Origin: BM520 sp964474455 | GTDB lineage: Bacteria; Bacteroidota; Bacteroidia; Bacteroidales; BM520 | Direction of reading: 5' to 3' | Assembly (NCBI GenBank): GCA_964474455.1 | Contig: CAYYSU010000002.1 | Span: 33,582 to 97,581 of the forward strand | DNA: 64,000 bases | Shown here: one piece after another, positions 44,517 to 53,825 of the stretch | How the letters are laid out: the number at the start of each line of letters is the position of its first letter | Position numbering within the stretch: position 1 is the stretch's first letter | Notes under the pieces: generated by a model | Seen by the model: the letters and a program-made list of their open reading frames with translations, nothing else | Database searches by the model: none | Told to the model about the DNA's origin: nothing | Position numbers and translations under genes: made by a program

Positions 44517-45092
44517 TTATTTTTTTCTGAAGAGTCGGTTTCCCAGGATTTGGATTCCCATGCCCGCGAGACCACCAATAGAGCCAAACATAAACCAGGT
44601 AAGTTGCGGATAGAAATATCCGTGTTTCATAAATGAATCATAAGGAATTCCACTGGTAAGGCTTATGAGAAGCCGTGTCAATGGTATTGACATCCAGGCG
44701 ATACCACATGCCAGAGCCAGAAACAGCACCTTCTTCTTTATCCTTTCAGGTGAGAAGATTACGATAATGTCAAGAATAATACCTGGTAAGACATATACAA
44801 CAGCTTGCAATGGGTCTTTGAATCCCAGGACAGGAAACAGAAGCATGGTTCCAATACCCAACGCCGACCATGTTGTGGCGATGTCCATTTTCGAGTTTTT
44901 GCGAGCCAGAAACAGCAGTGCCATAAAATAAAGCCCGTGGTGGCCGGGAAGGTTCATACCCATGCGCAGCCGACCTCGCAATGCAATAGCAAATACTCCA
45001 ATGCCAAAAAGTAATAATATCTGAAGCGTTTTTGATAATCTCTCAGTCTGAGAGTTTGCGGACAATGTCTTTTCGTGCAGTATCCCACTCAT
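44517..45092 (-). CDS. small polytopic membrane protein, ECF S-component-like
   Basis: A 191-residue protein with five or six predicted membrane helices (TLQILLLFGIGVFAIAL; GLYFMALLFLAR; LGIGTMLLFPVLGF; VVYVLPGIILDIIVIF; LFLALACGIAWMSIPL; LTWFMFGSIGGLAGM). Size and layout fit substrate-binding (S) components of ECF-type vitamin and metal transporters, but no family signature is clear. Its start overlaps the TiaS-like gene by 50 bases, so it is the third gene of the ModE-like operon. Given the context it may take up tungstate, a pterin or a related precursor. Tentative. Confidence 0.5.
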   Translation of the reverse strand: MSGILHEKTLSANSQTERLSKTLQILLLFGIGVFAIALRGRLRMGMNLPGHHGLYFMALLFLARKNSKMDIATTWSALGIGTMLLFPVLGFKDPLQAVVYVLPGIILDIIVIFSPERIKKKVLFLALACGIAWMSIPLTRLLISLTSGIPYDSFMKHGYFYPQLTWFMFGSIGGLAGMGIQILGNRLFRKK

Positions 45093-45792
45093 AGTTATCT
45101 TGTTTTTGTGATTTATTTACAATAAAAACGGCATTTCCATTTTTTAATATCGGTCGTACCCAACGATTCAAAAGCACTCTGTCTTCTTGATTTACAGTTA
45201 TGCCATCAGCTGTTTCCGCATGATGAATTCCGGAAATCTTCAACATATCAGAGATTGTCATAATGCCTTCCGGAAGATCACGGAGCTCTTTTACCGGGCC
45301 GTTGAGCCAAATAAATCTTCCATCATTACCACTTTTGCGCAGTCCAATAGCTGATAAAGCACCTATCACTCCGTCTTCAGTGCCACATAATCCTTCAAGA
45401 AAAACGTTGTTGTTTGATGCTATTTGCCTTGCCAGGGTTTTAGTAACAACAACCACTTTTACCGATTGGGCAAAACTAAGGATTTCTTCTGAGATTTTAT
45501 CTTTTGGAGCGACACACAATCCTATATCGCATCCCGGCACCTGATTATCAACAAGATGTTGACGGCAGAATTTTATTAGGGGTTCGATATCTGTATCGGT
45601 AACTTCGATGCAGGCGGAGGAGTTTTGTGAAGTGTATGGTACATCCGGATGCAACAGTTGTTGGTGTCGCGTGATACCGAGAACGTGCAGCTGAAATTCA
45701 TTTTCCAACAAAGCTGCGAGCTGCCGTGAGTGAAAGCCAGTACCGCGGCTCTCTTTATTGTCGGTATCATCAATTCCGATAAGAATACTCAT
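45043..45792 (-). CDS. short TiaS-like protein
   Basis: A 249-residue protein starting MSILIGIDDTDNKESRGTG, which is the N-terminal ATP/substrate motif (GIDDTD) of archaeal TiaS, the tRNA-Ile2 agmatidine synthetase. Further family-like segments are GCDIGLCVAP and GLCGTEDGVIGALSAIGL. It lacks the C-terminal OB-fold and zinc-ribbon that bind tRNA, and bacteria modify this tRNA with TilS, so tRNA agmatinylation is unlikely. It is in an operon with a ModE-like regulator (six-base gap) and a membrane protein, next to AOR, so a role in tungsten or pterin metabolism is a reasonable guess. Confidence 0.65.
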   Translation of the reverse strand: MSILIGIDDTDNKESRGTGFHSRQLAALLENEFQLHVLGITRHQQLLHPDVPYTSQNSSACIEVTDTDIEPLIKFCRQHLVDNQVPGCDIGLCVAPKDKISEEILSFAQSVKVVVVTKTLARQIASNNNVFLEGLCGTEDGVIGALSAIGLRKSGNDGRFIWLNGPVKELRDLPEGIMTISDMLKISGIHHAETADGITVNQEDRVLLNRWVRPILKNGNAVFIVNKSQKQDNYEWDTARKDIVRKLSD

Positions 45793-45798
45793 AGGGGC

Positions 45799-46173
45799 TT
45801 ATTGTTCCTGTATGTTTTCTATTGCTTTTAGTTTCGAGAGGAATATCTCAAACTCTTTTTCGATGATTTTGTCTGAATTATCGTGAAATTCATCGAAAGC
45901 TTTTACCAGCTCCCTACCTTGAGGAGTAAGGTACGAGCTACCACCCTCTTTGCCTCCTCTGACTTTTTCCAGTAGCGGAAATCCAAAAGACTTTTCTATC
46001 TCTTTAAGATCGCCCCAGGTTTTTCTGTAGGTTATTCCCAGTGCTTCGGTGGCAGCCATGAGAGATCCATACTTCTCTATGGCTTTTAGAATATGCCATT
46101 TACCATCTCCCATAATACCCTTCCGATCATCTGTCTCTATCCATATTTTATAGTTTAACCGGATATTTTCCAT
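45799..46173 (-). CDS. ModE-type winged-helix DNA-binding protein
   Basis: A 124-residue protein with the LysR-like winged helix of ModE (GDGKWHILKAIEKYGSLMAATEALGITYRKTWGDLKEIEKSFGFPLLEKVRGGKEGGSSYLTPQGRELV), split here only by description. It lacks the C-terminal molybdate-binding (mop/TOBE) domains of full ModE. Such stand-alone ModE-N proteins regulate molybdate or tungstate genes, directly or by another sensor. It is first in the operon with the TiaS-like and ECF-S-like genes and is the natural candidate to control AOR. Confidence 0.8.
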   Translation of the reverse strand: MENIRLNYKIWIETDDRKGIMGDGKWHILKAIEKYGSLMAATEALGITYRKTWGDLKEIEKSFGFPLLEKVRGGKEGGSSYLTPQGRELVKAFDEFHDNSDKIIEKEFEIFLSKLKAIENIQEQ

Positions 46174-46190
46174 TGTTATTTATGTTTTAA

Positions 46191-46198
46191 CAAAGATA
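46191..46198 (-). promoter_or_regulatory. -7 promoter element of the ModE-like operon
   Basis: The minus strand reads TATCTTTG, an exact match, 17 bases upstream of the ATG. Confidence 0.65.
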
Positions 46199-46227
46199 CG
46201 CAAAAGGTATTATGGGCGGTAATAATA

Positions 46228-46509
46228 TTATTTGTACAGACAGCGATAACTTGTGTCACCAGTAGTCTTTACTTTGAAGCTTTTATCTTTTTCCACGATA
46301 AATGTTTCAAAAGGCTTGAATGTTTTCCATTCTGTTTCTCCCGGAAGCAGTACACTCATTTCACCTGCTGTAACAGTCATGTATTCAACTGTTGTTGTGC
46401 CGAATTCATATTCGCCTGCTGCCATAACTCCAATAGTTGCGCGGCCTTCAGTAGCTTCAAAAGCTAAAGATTTAACGTTTCCGTCGAAATATTCGTTTAC
46501 TGAGAACAT
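46228..46509 (-). CDS. ppnP: pyrimidine/purine nucleoside phosphorylase PpnP
   Basis: A 93-residue cupin of the PpnP (YaiE, DUF1255) family, which cleaves nucleosides with phosphate. Family sequence throughout: FSVNEYFDGNVKSLAF, GVMAAGEYEFGT, VTAGEMSVLLPGE and the C-terminal SYRCLY. It is 80 bases downstream of the TPR gene across a terminator, so it may be expressed by read-through or from a promoter I could not place. Confidence 0.92.
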   Translation of the reverse strand: MFSVNEYFDGNVKSLAFEATEGRATIGVMAAGEYEFGTTTVEYMTVTAGEMSVLLPGETEWKTFKPFETFIVEKDKSFKVKTTGDTSYRCLYK

Positions 46510-46527
46510 AATTATATTTTTTATGGT

Positions 46528-46564
46528 TAAAAAAATCCCGTTTTGCTAATATGCGCCACGGGAT
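46528..46564 (-). terminator. terminator between the TPR gene and ppnP
   Basis: On the minus strand ATCCCGT pairs with ACGGGAT and is followed by seven T. It follows the TPR gene by 25 bases. Confidence 0.75.
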
Positions 46565-46588
46565 GTATGTCTTATCAATAGTGTTGTA

Positions 46589-47566
46589 TTATTTACACTT
46601 AATAACTTCTTTGATTTTGTATTCAGCTTCCGCCTTGAAATTACCAAAGGCTGCGAGGTTATACTCTTCACAAGCTTTTGCGTTATCTCCTTTTGATTCG
46701 TAAGCTTTACCTAATTCAAGGTGAATGCCGGCCTGTGTCTCTTGTGCGCTGTCGGAGAATTCAAGTGATTTTGTTGCGGCATCAATGGCAGCATCAGCAT
46801 TCTTTAGGTTGTTATTAGCAACAGCCATAAAATAATATGCCAGACCGTTTTTATCATCGTACTTAAGAATTTTTTCAGCATTGGCGATAGCTCCATTATA
46901 ATCCTTACTGTTTATATCTTTTTGTACCTGACCGAGGTAAAAGCTACGGCCTATTTTAATGGCATTCATGGCCGTCTTTTCATTGTTTTCGGCACGAGCG
47001 TATTCGACAGCTTTCAGGAGAGCTTCGTCCATATTATTATTGTCGCCCATATTTTTATAGGTCATTCCCTGGTAAAGATGAATATCTCCTGATTCCGGTG
47101 TATATGACAGTGCTTCATCGAAAGTTTTCAGAGCACCTTCATAATCCTCTTTTTTTGTTTTGCTATACCCAACAGAGCCTAATATCTTGGAGATATATTT
47201 CTGACTGCCACGAATAATTTTTTCATTGTTTGTAGCCTCAGCATTAGCTAAAGCTTCTTTAAGAACTTTCAGTCCCTGTGTAGCCTTTTTATTTTTTACC
47301 AGGTCCAGGCCATGATAATACTGTGCTGTAGGTATTTGCTTCTCGATACTATATTTCAGGTCGTCAGCATCCATGCCGATCATGTCGCATAAACTCAGAG
47401 CTTCCTGATATTTTGTAACTGCTAATTGAAAGTTTTTGGCTTTCAATGCTTCATTCCCATCATTAAAAATGGCTCCTGCTGCGTTGATGTCTCCCTGAGC
47501 GAAAAGTGTTGTGGCACTCATCAATACTATAGTCAGTAGAAGTGTTAATCTGCTGGTAATTTTCAT
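46589..47566 (-). CDS. exported TPR-repeat protein
   Basis: A 325-residue protein starting at the ATG at 47564-47566, where a signal peptide begins (MKITSRL, core, TTLFAQ); the 32 codons upstream are not signal-like. Six or so tetratricopeptide helices pairs follow (for example AGAIFNDGNEALKAKNFQLA; GALKTFDEALSYTPESGDIH; ADAAIDAATKSLEFSDSA; GKAYESKGDNAKACEEYNLA). It is a periplasmic scaffold of unknown partner. Its promoter could not be placed with confidence. Confidence 0.8.
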   Translation of the reverse strand: MKITSRLTLLLTIVLMSATTLFAQGDINAAGAIFNDGNEALKAKNFQLAVTKYQEALSLCDMIGMDADDLKYSIEKQIPTAQYYHGLDLVKNKKATQGLKVLKEALANAEATNNEKIIRGSQKYISKILGSVGYSKTKKEDYEGALKTFDEALSYTPESGDIHLYQGMTYKNMGDNNNMDEALLKAVEYARAENNEKTAMNAIKIGRSFYLGQVQKDINSKDYNGAIANAEKILKYDDKNGLAYYFMAVANNNLKNADAAIDAATKSLEFSDSAQETQAGIHLELGKAYESKGDNAKACEEYNLAAFGNFKAEAEYKIKEVIKCK

Positions 47567-47792
47567 ACTAAGTTGTTTTTTGTTGAACTTATTTTTATTA
47601 GATTTTTTATATTTATTTTTGGCGCATAAAATTATAAAAACCGGTTTGTTTTCCAATATCAAATCTATATGAAGTTTCTCTAATTTGATAAATATGCAAT
47701 AAAACAGTTTTATTTTTCTTCAACCGGGTGTAGCTTCTCAAATACTGTTCCAAAAGTTATTATACGTCAAAACAGCAAAGAGATTATTCAAT

Positions 47793-49052
47793 TCATTCTT
47801 GTTCCAGAAGTAGTTGTTCCACATAGGAACGCAGATCTGTCACCAGATTTTTATAGTGCGACCCTGTTCCCGGCCCCATAAACCCGGTATATATTTTTTT
47901 TATCTCTCCTTTTCTGTTAATAAATAGTGTTGTTGGATATGAGACAATATTGCTCAACATAGGAAGCACCTTGTTGGCTTCTTCTTTTGCTGATAACCCT
48001 GCCCACAGTACTTCATATCCTATGTCATAGTTTTTTACAAGTCTTTCGATATTTTTCTTTACCGCATCTTTGTCGGTAGATTTTTCAAATGCCAAAGCGA
48101 TTATTTCCAGGCCCTTATCATGATACTCTCTGTAGAAATCGGCGTATAGAGCTGTTTCATCCATACAGTTGGGACACCATGTGCCCATGATTTGAATAAG
48201 GATTACTTTATTATTATATCGCTCGTCTGTCAGGCAAATTTTTTCACCAAACCTGTTTGGCAGACAGAAGGCTATCTTTTCAAATCCTTCTTTTAGATAG
48301 GTGAGTTCTTCGGGGTTGGTGAGCTCCACAAACGGGTTTTTGTGTGCCATCCAAGAAGTGCTCCAGTGTTTTCCGCTGTAAAAATTGCCATGTAGGCTGT
48401 TATTAGGTAATATTTTTGATGTAAATAGAAATGCATGTGAGCCGTCGAAGGTTGACAGAAGCATTTCATTACCCCGGATATTTCCTTCCAGATAGCGATA
48501 GTCGCCTGTTTCAGTTAGGAATGTTCCTGTGACCCGGTTTCCTTCCTGCCTGAATTCTCCTATTGCATTCCAGCTGTCTTCCCTATCATGTCCGAAGGTG
48601 ACCTGCCATTTGCCGGAAATGTCCACCTCGGGAATTTCTTCGTCGAAAAGGGGGAAACGTGTCTTTGCACCGTAATCCGCAAAGAAGGGTATGGCATAGT
48701 CATTACCGCGCATTTTGTTTACCCAAACACCTTTCATCTTGTCATCATCAATTATTGCCCTGAACTGGGTGTCAAAAAGTTTTGTGTTCATATATATGCT
48801 GTCACCTATAATCCACACAGAATCCAAGTGAAGGCGCTCCTCAGCGTTTCTTATCTCTGCAACAATAGCTCCGGGATCGTTGCGTACCACATCAAGAAAG
48901 AATGGCAGAATCTTTTCCGGGTTCTCTTCATCAATGGCAAGATAACAGTGCCATTTGCCTGTTTTGATCTCTGCATCCTTTCTAGAACACGAGCTAATAG
49001 CAACGGCAATTATTACGATAATAAAAATGTATCTGAGATGATTTATATGCAT
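47793..49052 (-). CDS. TlpA-like thioredoxin-fold lipoprotein
   Basis: A 419-residue protein with lipobox ISSC (Cys22). Residues about 30-245 are a beta-rich lipocalin-like region with no known motif. Residues about 255-415 are a TlpA/ResA-type thioredoxin fold: Cys293-Pro-Asn-Cys296 in GTWCPNC, and the cis-proline loop SYPTTLF. This type keeps disulfides reduced in the periplasm or on the cell surface. Single gene with its own -7 element 17 bases upstream of the ATG. Confidence 0.88.
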   Translation of the reverse strand: MHINHLRYIFIIVIIAVAISSCSRKDAEIKTGKWHCYLAIDEENPEKILPFFLDVVRNDPGAIVAEIRNAEERLHLDSVWIIGDSIYMNTKLFDTQFRAIIDDDKMKGVWVNKMRGNDYAIPFFADYGAKTRFPLFDEEIPEVDISGKWQVTFGHDREDSWNAIGEFRQEGNRVTGTFLTETGDYRYLEGNIRGNEMLLSTFDGSHAFLFTSKILPNNSLHGNFYSGKHWSTSWMAHKNPFVELTNPEELTYLKEGFEKIAFCLPNRFGEKICLTDERYNNKVILIQIMGTWCPNCMDETALYADFYREYHDKGLEIIALAFEKSTDKDAVKKNIERLVKNYDIGYEVLWAGLSAKEEANKVLPMLSNIVSYPTTLFINRKGEIKKIYTGFMGPGTGSHYKNLVTDLRSYVEQLLLEQE

Positions 49053-49068
49053 GGTGAAATTTTATCCT

Positions 49069-49076
49069 CAAAAATA
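49069..49076 (-). promoter_or_regulatory. -7 promoter element of the TlpA-like gene
   Basis: The minus strand reads TATTTTTG, a TAnnTTTG match, 16 bases upstream of the ATG. Confidence 0.55.
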
Positions 49077-49092
49077 ATTTAATATTGGATAT

Positions 49093-49124
49093 AAAAAAAG
49101 CGCAGCCGAAAAGAACTGCGCTTT
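49093..49124 (-). terminator. terminator of the C25 peptidase gene
   Basis: The arms AAAGCGCAG and CTGCGCTTT enclose a ten-base loop; the minus strand continues with a T-run. It lies 21 bases past the peptidase stop codon. Confidence 0.85.
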
Positions 49125-49145
49125 GTATATCGTAATACGAATAAA

Positions 49146-52100
49146 TTATTCCTTAATGATGCGTTGTATGAGAAAACCTTTATCACCATTTACTCTGATG
49201 AAATAGATCCCCGCATCAAGATTTTCAAGGTCATAGCCTTTTGTGAAAATGCCATCAATAGAGATGTTACCTGAGTCTTCCATAACCTCGCCGAGGATAT
49301 TTAGCAGAGTAATATTTACCGATTGAGGCTCATTACTTTGTAATGTAAGAGTGAATTGACCGTTATTTGGGTTAGGATAAACAGAGAGCGTAACCTGCTC
49401 CGCAAGCTCACCAATACCGGTGCAATCTTTAAATGTGATGTTTACATCATCTTCAGCCATACAACCATATTCATTGGAAACAGTAATACCTATAGTTTTA
49501 GTATCACCGATTTCTATACCGTTGATATCCACTTCAATAGTTTTTGTTATTTCACCTGTTGACCAGTTGTAATCTACGTTGTCCACACCAGCATCAAGAG
49601 TAATTGTGTGGTTGTGACAGATGGTAGTATCGTTGATGAGCTCAACCTCCGGCTTTGGCATCACTTCTATATTATGCTCGGCACCGGCCTGATTGTTTTG
49701 ACATCCACTGCCATCAATAATGGAATGCAGGTAATAGGATTGCGTCTCCACAGGAGATACTTCTATAATAAATGTCGGTTCATCAGACTCATAGTTGTTA
49801 CCATCACTGAATACTAACGACCAGGGAGCGATACCTGTGAGATTAATCTGCAGCTCAGCAGAGCTTCCTTCACACATCATATCTTCGCCGGAAATTTCAG
49901 CTGTAGGCATATTGAATATTGATAGTACAAATTCATCTGTTGCGTCCTCACAACTTCCTGTCGCTTTGGCCAGCAAAGTGAGTGTTGCAGATCCATTTGC
50001 AATATCCTGCTCTCCCGGAGTATATGATGGGTTTATTACGGAAGCGTCAGAGAATAATCCGTCACCACTGGTTGACCACATCAATGACGAGTAATTAGTT
50101 GCGATTGCTGAATTAATGCTTATGGATTCTCCTTCACATGTGTTTGTGTCGTCGGCACTATATGCAGTAGGAGGAGTGCTGATAATAATTATCATATCAT
50201 CAGATTTGTTTTCATTCTGGCCATAAGCTGTGAATGTAAGTTCTACTTCACCGTTTGCTTCATCCTGTTCGCCCGGAGTGTATATAGCATTAAGAACAGA
50301 CGTGTCATCGAAAGTGCCGTCACCATTGGTGCTCCACTCAACAGATTCGTAGTTTGAAGCGATAGCATTCAACTGAACCGGTTGAGCTCCACAAATATCT
50401 GTGTCAGAACCTGCGCTTGCAGTCATAACTTTCAGCGGAGGCATTATGATCCAGTCAATATATGCTGCATCAGCACCTGCGCTTTGATCGCCATTTTTCT
50501 GGTATATCCAAATAAATGTATGTTCACCGGCGGTAATCGGGAATGATGCTTTTGTCCAGTCATTCTCACCCGACCAGATGCCCTGTATCTGAGTATCTAT
50601 GTAGAATCTCAGGAAGTCACGGTTTTCTTCTGATGATGTTTTATAGTAGAAAGAGATTGTATCATCCGTCATTACTTCAACATCAAGAATCATCCGCGAA
50701 TTGTTTCCATCATCGATAGCTCCTGAGCGTGCTGAATATAGACCCTCGAACGCTTCATCAGATGTGATAAACCAATTTTCGTTACCCATTAGTTTCCAGT
50801 CGAAAGAAGAAAAGTTTCCTGATTCCCAGTCTTCTACTAAAAGGCCAACTGGTTTTGTAATGCTTCCGGTAAAGCTGTATCCTTCTGCATCAAGATTGAA
50901 TGTGATATCGATATATTCTGCCACAGGACATGATCCGTCGATAGTAATATTAAAGATGGCCGATTGTTCTTCACCATTATTAATAACACCAACAGTATAC
51001 TCTGAGTTGTTAATAGTGATGTATTCGTTTGAAGAAGCTATTGAAGCCACTGCTTCGGGAGAGATGCTGTTACCGTCATTGGGTAGATAAACGATTAGGT
51101 CGCCTGTTTCACCGGGGTCGAGCATACCGTTGCCATTTCCTGAAGCATCAATAAAGACAGATCTTCCAATGCTTAAAACAGGTGCATTTGCAATAACGGT
51201 GAATTTACTTTCCCATGCATCAGTGCCATCAGTTGAGTTGAGGAAAAACTCTATCTCATGCTGATCCGGAACATTATTAGCAACTTCAAAAGTAAAAGCA
51301 TCTTCAATAGTAATGTTGCTTTCTGCCGGGATGGTTCCAAAATCTGCTGTTGCGTTGATAATGGTCACATATTCGTCTGTTGTACTGAGTTCTACCACAA
51401 TGTTATTGCCATCGTCGCTACCCACGTTTTTCATTGTTACATCAAGGGAAACAGTTTCGTCATAATCGATCTGTCCATTAGCATTTTGATCATTAGCAAG
51501 AACAAAATCCTTAAGAATGTATGCTCCTGCAGGCGGTATTACCTGAATGGCCTGATCGTAGCGAAAATAGTTTTGTTTTGTTATTACCAAATCAACATAA
51601 ATACCGGGTAGTTGACTTTCGATAATTATCTCAACGGGACTGCCTGTTCCGATTGCTGTTCCAAGGATTTCTCCATCATGAGAGAGGCAAATGAGTGCAC
51701 CTTCGTCGGCAGTAACCTCAAATGTTTCAAGGCCACTAAGCAGAACAGGATTGTGATTGATTGTCAAATCTTGAGGAATCTCAGAATATACAGTAAGGAA
51801 TGCGTCACCGTGATGGTGAAAAAGTTTATATGTTACTGCTTTGTTGCCAGTGTTATATGGCCATCCAGACTGCTGTAGGAAATATTTACCTGCGGCATTA
51901 CCAAACGCTGGTAGGATACCGCGTGGCTCAGGAGTAGCACCGTACGTGGGCATAAACTCCGGCCATAAGTTGTCATAAAGACCCCACACATAAGTGTCAT
52001 TTACAAAAGAGTATGATACTTCTGATGCAGCAATAAGACCCAAAGCGCCATTTCCATGACGATGAAATTTTTCCGTGAAGCACTCACTGCTGATATTATA

Positions 52101-53675
52101 TTTACCCGTAAGGCAGTTGATGGAGAATACGAATGTAAGGTCTGTGTTGTTGAGTTGGTTAATATGGCTGTTGGAATATGCTGGTTCTCCCCATCCTTCT
52201 TCATAACCATGATCACGGTGCTGAAGCATAAATGCTCCATTATTGATGGCGTTTGTTACCATAGAGGAGTTGCCACCGGTCCATCCGCCAAGCTCTGACG
52301 GGCTGTCCGGGATATATCCCAGTCCGTTAGGGCCAAAAAAGTTCTTTACCGTGTATGTATTTGTTGCTGTTGACCAAGGGTCATTATTGGGGTTTCCTCC
52401 ATATACTGCATTGATACGCACAGGATCTTTGCCCAGTTCATTTTTCCAGAAGCCACCGATGGTCTCGGAGCAAATCTGGAACCAGCGCTCCGTTTGCCAT
52501 CCTAAGGCAGTAATGGGGTGGTTGTAGAAATCTGCTGATGTTGGAGGATCACTTTCGTAATTGATAAATTTCATGATCATGGTTTCAAGTTCATTGGCAT
52601 TACGTGCCGTGATACGTGCAAAAATTATATCAGGCATGCTGTTACCTGTTACGTCAGCATAAATATTATCAGAAACACAGTAATTATCCCATATGGGAGA
52701 TGTGATTTGGGAGTCGTTATTAGAGCCATAATCTCCGAGAAGAAGCACTGCGGCGGGTTTGATATCCCAGTTGGCGTAGATGTCATCAAAGTAATCTTCC
52801 AGGCCATTGGCGCTACTAGTACCTATCTCTTCAAGAGTAACAACTTTAGTAAGAATACCCTGCTTGTTACGGAAACGGCGGATTGTGTCGGCCCATGAGG
52901 TGAATGCATCGCCATTGGGAGAAACGATGAGATATTCACAACCAGTTTGGTCTTTTGTGTTCTTGTAGCGGTTGCTATAGTTTATCTTCGGAAGATCTTG
53001 GTAGTTAAGGAGCATGTCGCTAAGGAGAGGATCCCAGAAACGATTTCTGTAGCTCTGGTCGCCATATTGACCATAACCACCTTTAGTAGACACTTCAAAT
53101 TTAATATCTGTATAGATGATAAGCTGCTTTGTGGCAGGATTGTACTGGAAAGGAGTAACTCCCACTATCACAGCATTAACACCTCTTATGGAAGTTGATT
53201 CAGAGAGGATAACAGGATTTGCAGGATAAAAAGCATCCTTAGAATAAATAGTGTTATTTTTTTCGTATGTCAGGGGTGTGTTATCGTCATCCCATGGAAT
53301 CTCAGGAGAAGGAGCAATTTCAATATTTTCAATTATCTCTTTTCTGGCGGAGATAATTTTTACTGTTGCCTGTGCGCCTTGTGGTATCGCAAGGTAACGT
53401 CCTGACCCTGGTAGATTTGGTGCGCCCTGATTGTTAGGAAGAAATTCTCCGGGAAGAGATATCTCTTTCATAACAGTTTTGCCAACTTCCAAGTCGGTGA
53501 AAGTGACCTCTGCAATAGAGTAATTAATTGTTTTTGAATCTGCTTTAGAGGATACTAAGGAGTAACCCTGTGGCCCCCACGAATCCTGAAACTGAAAATG
53601 TTGTGCCTGAACGTTAGTTTCTAAAAACAGAAATAACGCCATGAATACCACAACCTTAATAAAGATTTGTCTCAT
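49146..53675 (-). CDS. gingipain-family (C25) secreted cysteine peptidase with T9SS tail
   Basis: A 1509-residue protein: signal peptide (ETNVQAQ), gingipain-type propeptide (about 30-220), and a C25 catalytic domain (about 240-620) with His489 in QHRDHGYEE and Cys521 in SINCLTGKYN. Then come Ig-like domains, a MAM/cleaved-adhesin-type jelly roll (about 960-1110; LVEDWESGNFSSFDWK), two tandem repeats of about 80 residues (EWSTNGDGTF...YTPGEQDEANG and MWSTSGDGLF...YTPGEQDIANG), a third Ig unit and the T9SS type A sorting domain (SVYPNPNNGQFTLTL to RIIKE). Predicted: exported by T9SS, surface-bound. Specificity is not readable from sequence. Single gene with promoter and terminator. Confidence 0.93.
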   Translation of the reverse strand: MRQIFIKVVVFMALFLFLETNVQAQHFQFQDSWGPQGYSLVSSKADSKTINYSIAEVTFTDLEVGKTVMKEISLPGEFLPNNQGAPNLPGSGRYLAIPQGAQATVKIISARKEIIENIEIAPSPEIPWDDDNTPLTYEKNNTIYSKDAFYPANPVILSESTSIRGVNAVIVGVTPFQYNPATKQLIIYTDIKFEVSTKGGYGQYGDQSYRNRFWDPLLSDMLLNYQDLPKINYSNRYKNTKDQTGCEYLIVSPNGDAFTSWADTIRRFRNKQGILTKVVTLEEIGTSSANGLEDYFDDIYANWDIKPAAVLLLGDYGSNNDSQITSPIWDNYCVSDNIYADVTGNSMPDIIFARITARNANELETMIMKFINYESDPPTSADFYNHPITALGWQTERWFQICSETIGGFWKNELGKDPVRINAVYGGNPNNDPWSTATNTYTVKNFFGPNGLGYIPDSPSELGGWTGGNSSMVTNAINNGAFMLQHRDHGYEEGWGEPAYSNSHINQLNNTDLTFVFSINCLTGKYNISSECFTEKFHRHGNGALGLIAASEVSYSFVNDTYVWGLYDNLWPEFMPTYGATPEPRGILPAFGNAAGKYFLQQSGWPYNTGNKAVTYKLFHHHGDAFLTVYSEIPQDLTINHNPVLLSGLETFEVTADEGALICLSHDGEILGTAIGTGSPVEIIIESQLPGIYVDLVITKQNYFRYDQAIQVIPPAGAYILKDFVLANDQNANGQIDYDETVSLDVTMKNVGSDDGNNIVVELSTTDEYVTIINATADFGTIPAESNITIEDAFTFEVANNVPDQHEIEFFLNSTDGTDAWESKFTVIANAPVLSIGRSVFIDASGNGNGMLDPGETGDLIVYLPNDGNSISPEAVASIASSNEYITINNSEYTVGVINNGEEQSAIFNITIDGSCPVAEYIDITFNLDAEGYSFTGSITKPVGLLVEDWESGNFSSFDWKLMGNENWFITSDEAFEGLYSARSGAIDDGNNSRMILDVEVMTDDTISFYYKTSSEENRDFLRFYIDTQIQGIWSGENDWTKASFPITAGEHTFIWIYQKNGDQSAGADAAYIDWIIMPPLKVMTASAGSDTDICGAQPVQLNAIASNYESVEWSTNGDGTFDDTSVLNAIYTPGEQDEANGEVELTFTAYGQNENKSDDMIIIISTPPTAYSADDTNTCEGESISINSAIATNYSSLMWSTSGDGLFSDASVINPSYTPGEQDIANGSATLTLLAKATGSCEDATDEFVLSIFNMPTAEISGEDMMCEGSSAELQINLTGIAPWSLVFSDGNNYESDEPTFIIEVSPVETQSYYLHSIIDGSGCQNNQAGAEHNIEVMPKPEVELINDTTICHNHTITLDAGVDNVDYNWSTGEITKTIEVDINGIEIGDTKTIGITVSNEYGCMAEDDVNITFKDCTGIGELAEQVTLSVYPNPNNGQFTLTLQSNEPQSVNITLLNILGEVMEDSGNISIDGIFTKGYDLENLDAGIYFIRVNGDKGFLIQRIIKE

Positions 53676-53707
53676 AGTGTGTATTTTATAAAAATTTGAG
53701 TCGACCG

Positions 53708-53715
53708 CAAATATA
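53708..53715 (-). promoter_or_regulatory. -7 promoter element of the C25 peptidase gene
   Basis: The minus strand reads TATATTTG, an exact match, 32 bases upstream of the ATG. Confidence 0.65.
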
Positions 53716-53791
53716 TCACTTTAAGTGTATCAATAACATAGAAACGAAAAAACGTGTAAGGGTTGCATGTAATATGATTTTTGTGCAATAA

Positions 53792-53799
53792 TAATTTTG
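53792..53799 (+). promoter_or_regulatory. -7 promoter element of the DUF364-ThiF-ThiS operon
   Basis: TAATTTTG matches TAnnTTTG, 26 bases upstream of the ATG at 53826. A TTG at 53763-53765 is 26 bases further up, longer than the usual spacing. Confidence 0.5.
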
Positions 53800-53825
53800 A
53801 TTGTTTAATTTAGCTGAAAAAAGAG

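Noticed and set aside
46208..46227. Inverted repeat TATTAT/ATAATA upstream of the ModE-like gene as an operator
   Set aside because: Pure AT arms of six bases are expected by chance here and do not resemble the CGATATG repeat near AOR.
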